Assembly: GCA_030635995.1 (NCBI GenBank)
Contig: DAOVXU010000104.1
Span: 1 to 6,213, forward strand
Length of the DNA: 6,213 bases
Direction of reading: 5' to 3'
Origin: Arcobacter sp.
GTDB taxonomy: Bacteria > Campylobacterota > Campylobacteria > Campylobacterales > Arcobacteraceae
Position 1 is the first letter of the stretch. Every line of letters begins with the position of its first letter. Under the pieces are notes generated by a model that made no database searches, was not told the origin of the DNA, and worked only from the letters and a program-made list of their open reading frames with translations. This document shows positions 1-6,116 of this stretch, one piece after another. A program made the position numbers and the translations under genes.

Positions 1-84
1 ATAGCTGCTACAAAAATTGCACAAGTTAAAGCAAATGCTAGAAAAGCAGAGTATCCCCTTAAAGCTATTATGGAAGAGGAGTAG
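1..84 (+). CDS. clpS: ClpS adaptor, C-terminal 27 residues (5' end outside window)
   Basis: Frame 1 is open from the window edge to TAG at 82-84 and encodes 27 residues. They contain A-A-T-K-I-A-Q-V, then A-R-K-A-E-Y-P-L and an acidic M-E-E-E tail. This matches the end of ClpS as I recall it from E. coli (AETKVAMVNKYARENEHPL...), including the helix with T-K-V and the ARE/ARK-x-x-x-PL turn. ClpS is a small cytosolic adaptor. It binds N-terminal Leu, Phe, Tyr or Trp on substrates and docks them on the ClpA N-domain. The substrate-binding pocket lies upstream of the window and cannot be checked. clpA follows after 9 nt, the usual pairing, and its probable Shine-Dalgarno sequence AGGGA (83-87) overlaps the clpS stop codon, which suggests coupled translation. 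The identification rests on a short piece plus context. Confidence 0.9.
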   Translation: MAATKIAQVKANARKAEYPLKAIMEEE

Positions 85-93
85 GGATAGATA

Positions 94-2340
94 ATGATAC
101 ATAAAGAACTACAAAAAATATTTGGTCATAGTGTAAATTATGCTAGAGCAAATAATCATGAGTATATAACAGTTGATCATATATTTTTATATCTTATAGA
201 TGATAATATGATATCTGATATTTTAATAAATTTAAATATTGATATTGTGCAGATTAAAAAAAGACTTAAAACTTATATATTAGAAAATACACCTGTATAT
301 CCCCAAAATGAAATAAATCAGGATCCAATAGAAACAGTAGGTTTAACAACAGTAATTGAACAAATTATAACTCATGCTCAACTTTCTGGAAAGCCTCATG
401 TAAATATTGAGGATATGTTTGTAGCAATTTTAAAAGATGATAAAAATTATAGTTCTTATTTACTAAAAGAGCAAGGGTTGCAAAAAGTAGATATTCTTGA
501 AGAGATAAGTCATGGTGGAAATGAAGATGAAGATTTTTTGGATGATTTAGAGGAATTTGAGGTTGAATTTGAGCAGATAACTAAACCTAAAAAAGATAAA
601 AAATCTATTTTAAAAGATAATAGTATTGAGCTTGTAGAACTGGCTACAGAGGGTAAGATTGATCCAGTAATAGGCAGAGATAAAGAGGTTCAAAGAGTTA
701 TTGAAATTTTAGGACGAAGAAAGAAAAACAATCCAATCCTTTTAGGGGAAACTGGTGTAGGTAAAACAGCTATTGTTGAAGGTCTTGCTTTATCAATTGT
801 GGATAAAAAAGTTCCTATAGAGTTAATGGAGTGTAAAATATATTCACTTGATATGGGTTCTATGGTTGCTGGTACAAAATATAGAGGTGATTTTGAAAAG
901 AAATTAAAAACACTTATTAAAGAGGTGGCAAAAGATAAAAATGCAATATTATTTATAGATGAAATTCATCAAATAATAGGGGCTGGAAGTGTTGGAAATA
1001 GTTCAATGGATGCTTCAAATATTTTAAAACCATTGCTTGGAAGTGGAGAGCTGAGATGTATAGGTGCTACAACTTATGAGGAGTATAGAAATGACTTTTC
1101 AAAAGATAAAGCATTTAGTAGAAGATTTGCTAAAGTTGATATTATAGAGCCTACAGTTGATGATGCTGTTAAGATTTTAGAGGGATTAAAAGATAGATAT
1201 GAAGAATTTCATAAAGTTATATATGAACCAGATAGTATAAGACTTTGTGTTGAATTATCTAAAAAGTTTATAAATGATAGATTTTTACCTGATAGTGCTA
1301 TTGATGTTATGGATGAGGTAGCTGCAACAAAAAAGTTTAAAACTAAAACACCTAAAAAGAATTTAAAAATAACAGCTACTGATGTAGAAACTACAATTTC
1401 AAAGATGGCACAAATTCCACCTAAAACTGCTACTAAATCTGATTTAACACTTCTTGAATCTTTAGAGATAAATCTTTCAAAAAGAGTATTTGGTCAAGAT
1501 AAAGCGATACAAACTATATCAAAAGCTATAAAGATAAATCGAGCAGGACTAGGTGAAGAAAATCATCCAGTTGGAAGTTTCCTTTTTACAGGAGCTACAG
1601 GTGTAGGTAAAACTGAAGTTGCAAAAGAGTTGGCAAAAGTTTTAGGTGTACATTTTGAAAGATTTGATATGAGTGAATATAGTGAAGCTCATACAATATC
1701 AAGACTTATAGGAGCTCCTGCTGGATATGTAGGGTATGATAAGGGTGGATTACTAACTGAAAGTATTAAAAAACATCCACATTGTGTATTGTTACTTGAT
1801 GAGATAGAAAAAGCACATCCTGAACTTATGGGCTTATTGCTTCAAGTTATGGATAATGCAATACTTACAGATAATAATGGTACAAAAGTAGACTTTCAAA
1901 ATGTAATATTGATAATGACTTCAAATTTAGGTGCAAAGCAGACAAATGTTATGGGATTTGCAAAAGATGCAAAATTAAATGAAGATAAAGCTGTAAAAAA
2001 CTTTTTTGCTCCAGAGTTTAGAAATAGACTTGATGAGGTTGTAAAGTTTGATAGTTTAGATGAAAAAGTTATTGTTCAAATTGTTGGTAAGTTTATAAAA
2101 GATTTAAGTAAGTCATTAAAAAATAAAGATATAAAAATCACTATCTCTTTAAAAGCAAAAAAAGAGTTAGCAAGACTTGGATATGATAAGCTTATGGGAG
2201 CTAGGCCTCTTCAAAGAGTTATACGAGATAAGATAAAAGAGCCTATAACTTCTGAAATATTATTTGGTGTTTTAAAAGATGGTGGTGTTGTAAAAATTGA
2301 TTTTATAAAAGATGAGTTTACTTTTAAATATTCAAAATAG
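94..2340 (+). CDS. clpA: ClpA, ATP-dependent Clp protease ATP-binding subunit
   Basis: This is the hexameric AAA+ unfoldase that threads substrates into ClpP in the cytosol. The order is a Clp N-domain (about 1-140, ending I-S-H-G as in E. coli), then an acidic linker (143-160, mostly D/E) followed by a lysine-rich patch (163-170). AAA domain D1 has Walker A GETGVGKT (218-225, K224), pore loop G-T-K-Y-R-G (Y263), Walker B D289-E290 and Arg pair R343-R344. D2 has V-F-G-Q-D (465-469), Walker A GATGVGKT (500-507), pore loop G-Y-V-G (Y545), Walker B D569-E570, P-E-F-R-N-R (640-645) and sensor-2 G-A-R-P (702-705). The long coiled-coil middle domain of ClpB is absent, and length is close to E. coli ClpA (758 aa). 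The ClpP-docking loop is probably M-G-F (620-622), a variant of I-G-L/F. The start follows AGGGA at 83-87 with 6-nt spacing. All catalytic residues are intact, and ClpS upstream fits the assignment. Confidence 0.97.
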   Translation: MIHKELQKIFGHSVNYARANNHEYITVDHIFLYLIDDNMISDILINLNIDIVQIKKRLKTYILENTPVYPQNEINQDPIETVGLTTVIEQIITHAQLSGKPHVNIEDMFVAILKDDKNYSSYLLKEQGLQKVDILEEISHGGNEDEDFLDDLEEFEVEFEQITKPKKDKKSILKDNSIELVELATEGKIDPVIGRDKEVQRVIEILGRRKKNNPILLGETGVGKTAIVEGLALSIVDKKVPIELMECKIYSLDMGSMVAGTKYRGDFEKKLKTLIKEVAKDKNAILFIDEIHQIIGAGSVGNSSMDASNILKPLLGSGELRCIGATTYEEYRNDFSKDKAFSRRFAKVDIIEPTVDDAVKILEGLKDRYEEFHKVIYEPDSIRLCVELSKKFINDRFLPDSAIDVMDEVAATKKFKTKTPKKNLKITATDVETTISKMAQIPPKTATKSDLTLLESLEINLSKRVFGQDKAIQTISKAIKINRAGLGEENHPVGSFLFTGATGVGKTEVAKELAKVLGVHFERFDMSEYSEAHTISRLIGAPAGYVGYDKGGLLTESIKKHPHCVLLLDEIEKAHPELMGLLLQVMDNAILTDNNGTKVDFQNVILIMTSNLGAKQTNVMGFAKDAKLNEDKAVKNFFAPEFRNRLDEVVKFDSLDEKVIVQIVGKFIKDLSKSLKNKDIKITISLKAKKELARLGYDKLMGARPLQRVIRDKIKEPITSEILFGVLKDGGVVKIDFIKDEFTFKYSK

Positions 2341-3012
2341 ATGAGACCAATACTTCCACTTAAAAATTATAATCTAATATTTCCAAATCCTGCCGAAGCA
2401 GATGATGAGGGATTGTTAGCTTATGGTGGAGATTTAAGTGTAGATAGACTTCTTTCTGCTTATACAAAAGGGATTTTTCCTTGGTTTAATGATGATGATC
2501 CAATATTATGGTGGTCGCCAAATCCAAGATTTGTTTTATATCCAGATGAATTAAAAATATCAAAATCTTTAAAAAGAACTATAAAAAAAGGTATTTTTGA
2601 GATACGATACAATACCTCTTTTGTTCAAGTTTTAATAGAGTGTGCAAATGCCTCTCGACCAGATCAAGATGGTACTTGGATAACCTCAGATATGATTGAA
2701 GCATATAGTGACCTACATCGTGATGGTTGGGCTCATAGTTTTGAAGCTTGGGTAGATGGTGAGCTTGTAGGTGGTGGATATGGTGTAGTTATTGGGGATA
2801 TTTTTTGTGGTGAATCTATGTTTGCTAAAAGAAGTGATGCTTCTAAAGTTGCTTTTGTAGATTTGGTTCAGCGACTAAAAGAGAATGGTTTTAGTTTGAT
2901 TGATTCTCAAATACACACTCCATATTTGGAAAGCTTTGGTGCTAAACATATAAGTCGTGATGAGTATTTAGGTTTGGTAAAAGAAAGTTTAAATAATCAA
3001 AAGAATTTTTAA
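2341..3012 (+). CDS. aat: Leucyl/phenylalanyl-tRNA-protein transferase
   Basis: The enzyme transfers Leu or Phe from charged tRNA to proteins with N-terminal Arg or Lys, creating a primary N-degron that ClpS recognises. Family signatures run through the protein: G-G-D-L (29-32), G-I-F-P-W (44-48), W-W-S-P-N-P-R (57-63), G-T-W-I (111-114), A-Y-x-x-L-H (121-125), A-H-S-F-E-A-W (131-137), G-E-S-M-F (157-161), A-S-K (167-169), D-x-Q (188-190) and L-E-S-F-G-A (196-201). E158, D188 and Q190 align with the E. coli catalytic residues E156, D186 and Q188. At 223 aa it is near the usual 230-odd, so it looks complete. Its ATG follows the clpA TAG directly, with no intervening base and no obvious Shine-Dalgarno sequence, so translation probably depends on ribosomes finishing clpA. 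C. jejuni has, from memory, the same clpS-clpA-aat order. Confidence 0.96.
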   Translation: MRPILPLKNYNLIFPNPAEADDEGLLAYGGDLSVDRLLSAYTKGIFPWFNDDDPILWWSPNPRFVLYPDELKISKSLKRTIKKGIFEIRYNTSFVQVLIECANASRPDQDGTWITSDMIEAYSDLHRDGWAHSFEAWVDGELVGGGYGVVIGDIFCGESMFAKRSDASKVAFVDLVQRLKENGFSLIDSQIHTPYLESFGAKHISRDEYLGLVKESLNNQKNF

Positions 3013-3032
3013 ATAAGGGTATAAAAGTTTAA

Positions 3033-3629
3033 ATGGTTTATTCTAAATATAGAGAATTCTTAGTAAAGTTTGCAAAACTTGGTAAAATTGATTGGATTTT
3101 ATTATCTAAAAGGATAAAAGTAAAAAAATATAAGAAAAATGAGATAATACATTATATGGGGGATATTGCTGATAAATTATATTTTGTAAATAGTGGATTA
3201 TTAAGAGCTTATGTATTAGATGAAAATGGTAAAGATTTTACTTGGCATATCTTTTTTAATGATAAAGATTCAGGGGTTACAAATTATTATGCTGTTGATT
3301 ATGATAGTTTTTTAAAACAAATTCCATCAAGAATGAGTATAGAAGTTTTGGAAGATTGTGAACTATTTTGTTTAGATCATAGTGATGTTAAATTTTTATT
3401 AGATAATACAAAAGTTGGCAATAAAATAGGTAGATTATTAGCAGAAGAAGCATATAGTGTAATTCATAATCATCTTATATCTTATGTGATTTTATCTGCA
3501 GAAGAACGATTTTATAAATTTATGGATAGTACACCTTATTGGTTTGATAAAATTCCTCAATATCATATCGCTTCACATTTAGGTATCACTCCTCAATCTT
3601 TAAGTAGGCTTAAATCTAAAATTAAATAG
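3033..3629 (+). CDS. Crp/Fnr-family transcriptional regulator
   Basis: The protein has an N-terminal cyclic-nucleotide-binding-like beta-roll (about 25-115) and a C-terminal winged helix. Visible signatures are K-K-N-E-I-I-H-Y-M-G-D (34-44), L-Y-F-V-N-S-G-L-L-R-A-Y (49-60) and a probable DNA-reading helix-turn-helix with I-P-Q-Y-x-I-A-x-x-L-G-I-T-P-Q-S-L-S-R (174-192). The ending resembles the short Crp-like regulators common in Bacteroidota and some Campylobacterota. The segment that normally binds cAMP phosphate (G-E-x-x-x-R-S/T-A) reads instead Y-D-S-F-L-K-Q-I-P-S-R (90-100), so cAMP binding is unlikely. The only two cysteines I see are C109 and C113, so it is not an FNR-type iron-sulphur sensor. 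At 198 aa it is shorter than Crp (210) and ends soon after the recognition helix. It lies 20 nt after aat; A-A-G-G-G at 3015-3019 is a distant ribosome site. The ligand and targets are unknown; the downstream promoter at 3644 is the nearest candidate target. Confidence 0.88.
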   Translation: MVYSKYREFLVKFAKLGKIDWILLSKRIKVKKYKKNEIIHYMGDIADKLYFVNSGLLRAYVLDENGKDFTWHIFFNDKDSGVTNYYAVDYDSFLKQIPSRMSIEVLEDCELFCLDHSDVKFLLDNTKVGNKIGRLLAEEAYSVIHNHLISYVILSAEERFYKFMDSTPYWFDKIPQYHIASHLGITPQSLSRLKSKIK

Positions 3630-3635
3630 ATTAAC

Positions 3636-3660
3636 CTATGTGAATGACACAAAGATCATT
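3636..3660. repeat. Two overlapping inverted repeats (candidate operator or weak terminator)
   Basis: CTATGTG (3636-3642) and CACAAAG (3648-3654) form an inverted repeat, 6 of 7 paired, around AATGA. The same AATGA (3643-3647) pairs with TCATT (3656-3660) across 8 nt. The two structures exclude each other and cover the -35 box of the next promoter. They start 7 bases after the regulator stop codon. The half-site spacings differ from Crp (TGTGA-N6-TCACA) and Fnr (TTGAT-N4-ATCAA). As RNA the first repeat could be a weak terminator, since TTTT follows at 3659-3662. Confidence 0.45.
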
Positions 3661-3672
3661 TTGTAATATAAT
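3644..3672 (+). promoter_or_regulatory. Sigma70 promoter for the 765-aa lipoprotein gene
   Basis: The -35 box is ATGACA (3644-3649, 5 of 6 to TTGACA). A 17-nt spacer leads to a perfect -10 TATAAT (3667-3672). Transcription would begin near 3679-3681, inside or next to the 8-bp palindrome TTGTACAA (3672-3679), giving a leader of about 20 nt. AAAGGG (3688-3693) then lies 6 nt before the ATG at 3700. A recognisable -35 box is unusual for Campylobacterota, whose vegetative promoters mostly rely on the -10 region. Confidence 0.75.
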
Positions 3673-3699
3673 TGTACAAATTAATTTAAAGGGTCAGAT

Positions 3700-5997
3700 A
3701 TGAAAATGAAAAAAATAGTTAATATTAGTTTAGCTTTTGGATTAGCTACATTATTAGTTGGTTGTGGGAGTGGAAATGATGAAACTAATAGTAAAACAAA
3801 AGATTTTACTATTTCAGATGGTTGGGTGGTAGATGCAGGTAAAGATGCCAATGGTACAGCTCAAGAGATAAAGATTGGTGATTTAGCATTGGTTCATCAA
3901 GGAAATGGTATATGGAGAGCAACTTATACAGGTGATTTAACTGGAAATTTAGTTGTACCTAAAACAGCTATTGTAGATGATGGTGATGGTGTATTTGATG
4001 CATTAAAAGATATTGTCAAAGTTGGTTTTGAGATGAAAGCACCTGTTGATTATAATATGGTTACACCATTAACAACTGCTATTGTTGAAAATGGTACACT
4101 ATTTACAGATGAGATGAAAGCACAAATTAAAGCTTTTGATCCAGTAAAAGCTATGGAAATCCCAGATAATATTGAAGCACAAAATATGTTAAAACTTACA
4201 CAGGTTGCTAAAACTTATGCACAAGTTGCTGAAGTTAATGATGCTGTAAAATTAAATGATTTTAATTTTTCTGCTGTTATGTGTGATACTAATTTTAATA
4301 GTGCAAATTTAGATAATGAGATTTTAAGTGCTATGCCAGATATTACTGGTTCAAATGTTAAAGAAACAATGACTCAAGATATAAATCAAACAATTAATTC
4401 CGTAAATAAAATAGTAGATTTTGCAACAGAATTTAAAGCTTTAGGGCTTGATGCAAATTCATATAATTCAGTAATGCAATCAACAATAATGCAGGTATTT
4501 GATAATGATAAGAATTTAACTGCTGCTTTAGATACATTAAATGATTTTGATAGTACTCAATTATTAACAGACTTTAATCTTGCAGATGTTACAAATCAAT
4601 TAAATACAATTAGTGCTGCAGATACTCAAATTCAATCAATGATAAGTAGTTCTTTAGCTTTAAATTATCCATCTTTAAGTTTAGATAATTTTAATCTAAA
4701 TGATATAGATTCAACAGTAGCAAATATCACAAGCTTATTAAGTTCTTCTGGTTTAAGTTTAGATAGTTTTAGTATATTGGATAATTTCAAAAATTTGGGA
4801 CTTGGATTTGATATGTCACAAATTACAGATGATATATCTTTTCAAACAGATATAAAATACAATTTTTCATATTCAACTTCAAAATATTTAACTGCTTCAA
4901 TTGCAGATTTAAATATATCTATAAATAAAAATAAAGAGGTGTCTATTGAAAATCTATCAACTCTTTTAGGAGATAATGATAAATATACAGTAAATGTAAA
5001 ATCAAATATAACAGGTTCTATAGATGAGAATATTAGTGTAGATAAGTCATTTTTAACAGTAGGTGATAGTGAGCAATTAACAGTAAATGCAATGAGATTA
5101 TTTACAGATATATCATCACAAATTAGTGGTCTTAGTAATTTTGATATGACACTTGTGTCTAATTTAGCACAAGAGAATAATAAAACAGTAACAATGGGAT
5201 TAGGATTTAGTACTCCTCATAATTTAGTTGATGATAAATTACAAATATTAACTGGAGAATTAAATGGATATAAAGGTTATGAGATAACTATTAATGATTC
5301 ATATAGTAAAACTCTTTATGAAAATTTAATTTCATTTAAAGATTTAGCTCAAACATTGCCAGTAAATCTTGATGATTTTAATATAAGTGATATAGCAAAC
5401 TTTGATATTACAAATAATATGTCTAATTTAAATTTAGACTTTTTATCAAAAATTGTGGGTGATTTTAATTCAACAGTTGCTACTAAAACTAAACTAATCA
5501 CAACTGAAAATAGTGTTGAAAAGTTTATGACATTTACATCAGATGCTATAGATTTAGTTGCTAGTAGTTCAGGTATAACATCACCAAATTTAGAAGGAAA
5601 GAATGTAGTTGTTGTAACAGATATTATTGTAAACCCTCTTCATCCTTTAGATTTATTTAATCTATTTGATACAAGTGGAAATCTTGAAGTTAGCATACCT
5701 TTATCTAGCTTTGTTAAAACAGAAGAGGGTAAATTAAACTTAGATATAAATTCTATTTTAGATGCTGTAAAAGGGAAAGCTAATACAGGAAATAATACTA
5801 TAGATACTTATATTAATCAAGGTGTGGATTTAATAAATGATAAAATGGAAAGTGCAGATAATGTAGATATTATAAATGGATTTAAATTTACATATACAAA
5901 TCCAGCAGTAGTGCAAACATTAATAGATACTATTTTACCAACATTATCTGAAACAGGATTTGATGGATATAGAGGTCTGAAAACTAGAATGAAATAA
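3700..5997 (+). CDS. Large lipoprotein of unknown function with TPLTT-motif domain
   Basis: I do not recognise a named family for the whole protein. It begins M-K-M-K-K, a hydrophobic stretch (6-20) and lipobox L-V-G-C with C22 as the lipidated residue. The following G-S-G lacks the Asp+2 inner-membrane retention signal known from E. coli, so an outer-membrane location is likely. Residues about 38-130 (D-G-W-V-V-D-A ... V-T-P-L-T-T-A, 121-127) resemble the small beta-sandwich plus T-P-L-T-T module found in many modular surface lipoproteins; this is pattern memory, not a search. The rest is rich in D, N, S, T and L, with few aromatics and one more cysteine (C195). Loosely repeated L-x-D-F-N-x-x-D-I/V segments occur near 185, 288, 328 and 557. 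I see no catalytic motif. AAAGGG sits 6 nt before the chosen ATG; M3 is an alternative start. The gene has its own promoter and terminator, so it appears monocistronic. Confidence 0.85.
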   Translation: MKMKKIVNISLAFGLATLLVGCGSGNDETNSKTKDFTISDGWVVDAGKDANGTAQEIKIGDLALVHQGNGIWRATYTGDLTGNLVVPKTAIVDDGDGVFDALKDIVKVGFEMKAPVDYNMVTPLTTAIVENGTLFTDEMKAQIKAFDPVKAMEIPDNIEAQNMLKLTQVAKTYAQVAEVNDAVKLNDFNFSAVMCDTNFNSANLDNEILSAMPDITGSNVKETMTQDINQTINSVNKIVDFATEFKALGLDANSYNSVMQSTIMQVFDNDKNLTAALDTLNDFDSTQLLTDFNLADVTNQLNTISAADTQIQSMISSSLALNYPSLSLDNFNLNDIDSTVANITSLLSSSGLSLDSFSILDNFKNLGLGFDMSQITDDISFQTDIKYNFSYSTSKYLTASIADLNISINKNKEVSIENLSTLLGDNDKYTVNVKSNITGSIDENISVDKSFLTVGDSEQLTVNAMRLFTDISSQISGLSNFDMTLVSNLAQENNKTVTMGLGFSTPHNLVDDKLQILTGELNGYKGYEITINDSYSKTLYENLISFKDLAQTLPVNLDDFNISDIANFDITNNMSNLNLDFLSKIVGDFNSTVATKTKLITTENSVEKFMTFTSDAIDLVASSSGITSPNLEGKNVVVVTDIIVNPLHPLDLFNLFDTSGNLEVSIPLSSFVKTEEGKLNLDINSILDAVKGKANTGNNTIDTYINQGVDLINDKMESADNVDIINGFKFTYTNPAVVQTLIDTILPTLSETGFDGYRGLKTRMK

Positions 5998-6021
5998 GAG
6001 ATTTTAAATCTCTTATTTCAT
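5989..6021. terminator. 33-bp perfect palindrome, probable intrinsic terminator
   Basis: ATGAAATAAGAGATTT (5989-6004) and AAATCTCTTATTTCAT (6006-6021) are exact reverse complements around a single T at 6005. The left arm contains the last two codons (Met-Lys) and the TAA stop of the lipoprotein gene. Read as an RNA, GAGAT/ATCTC closes a small loop and is followed by TTATTT, with an A-rich tract in front. This is the layout of an intrinsic, possibly bidirectional, terminator. No longer T-run follows, so efficiency is uncertain. Confidence 0.7.
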
Positions 6022-6037
6022 AGGAGCAAACAATTAT

Positions 6038-6063
6038 TTACATCTCTATAATATAAGTTGTAA
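6038..6063 (+). promoter_or_regulatory. Secondary TATAAT box inside a short inverted repeat
   Basis: A perfect TATAAT lies at 6047-6052. It has no -35 box at the expected distance (6024-6029 reads GAGCAA) and no TG extension. It is enclosed by TTACATCT (6038-6045) and AGTTGTAA (6056-6063), 7 of 8 paired. The right arm includes the TTGTAA that serves as -35 of the promoter downstream. It may be a weak upstream promoter or part of an operator, or it may simply reflect AT richness. Confidence 0.35.
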
Positions 6064-6086
6064 TGAATATTTAGTTTTGGTATAAT
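6058..6086 (+). promoter_or_regulatory. Extended -10 promoter for the second lipoprotein gene
   Basis: TATAAT at 6081-6086 is preceded by TGG (6078-6080), giving the extended form TGnTATAAT within a T-rich run, typical of Campylobacterota vegetative promoters. TTGTAA (6058-6063) is a 4-of-6 match to -35 at 17-nt spacing. Transcription would start near 6092-6094, leaving a leader of about 25 nt that contains GGAGAG (6106-6111) before the ATG at 6117. Confidence 0.75.
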
Positions 6087-6105
6087 AGTATCAAATCTAA
6101 ATATT
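6066..6105. repeat. 40-bp imperfect palindrome centred on the -10 box
   Basis: AATATTTAGTTTTGGTAT (6066-6083) and GTATCAAATCTAAATATT (6088-6105) pair at 15 of 18 positions around AATA. The outer 9 bp are perfect, followed by one mismatch and 4 further pairs. The centre falls on the TATAAT at 6081-6086, and the right arm ends directly before the ribosome-binding site GGAGAG. In RNA two of the three mismatches would be G-U pairs. It could be an operator for a dimeric repressor, or a hairpin in any transcript reading through from upstream. Confidence 0.55.
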
Positions 6106-6116
6106 GGAGAGATGAA

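Noticed and set aside
94..2340. ClpB or ClpC instead of ClpA
   Set aside because: There is no long middle coiled-coil between D1 and D2 as in ClpB and no short ClpC middle insertion in D1. clpS sits directly upstream, and the N-domain and total length fit ClpA.
3020..3032. TATAAA at 3020-3025 as a promoter for a leaderless Crp-like regulator mRNA
   Set aside because: No -35 or TG extension is present at the right distance (2997-3002 reads TCAAAA), and such strings are frequent in AT-rich DNA. AAGGG at 3015-3019 supports ordinary translation from a read-through transcript.
3639..3651. TGTGA-like sequence as a classical Crp site
   Set aside because: The two half-sites TGTG and CACA are only 5 nt apart instead of 8, so a standard Crp dimer would not fit.
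3977..3993. GATGATGGTGATGGTG run as a tandem repeat or phase-variation tract
   Set aside because: It is an imperfect run of Asp/Gly codons in frame (D-D-G-D-G), too short and irregular to be a slippage site.
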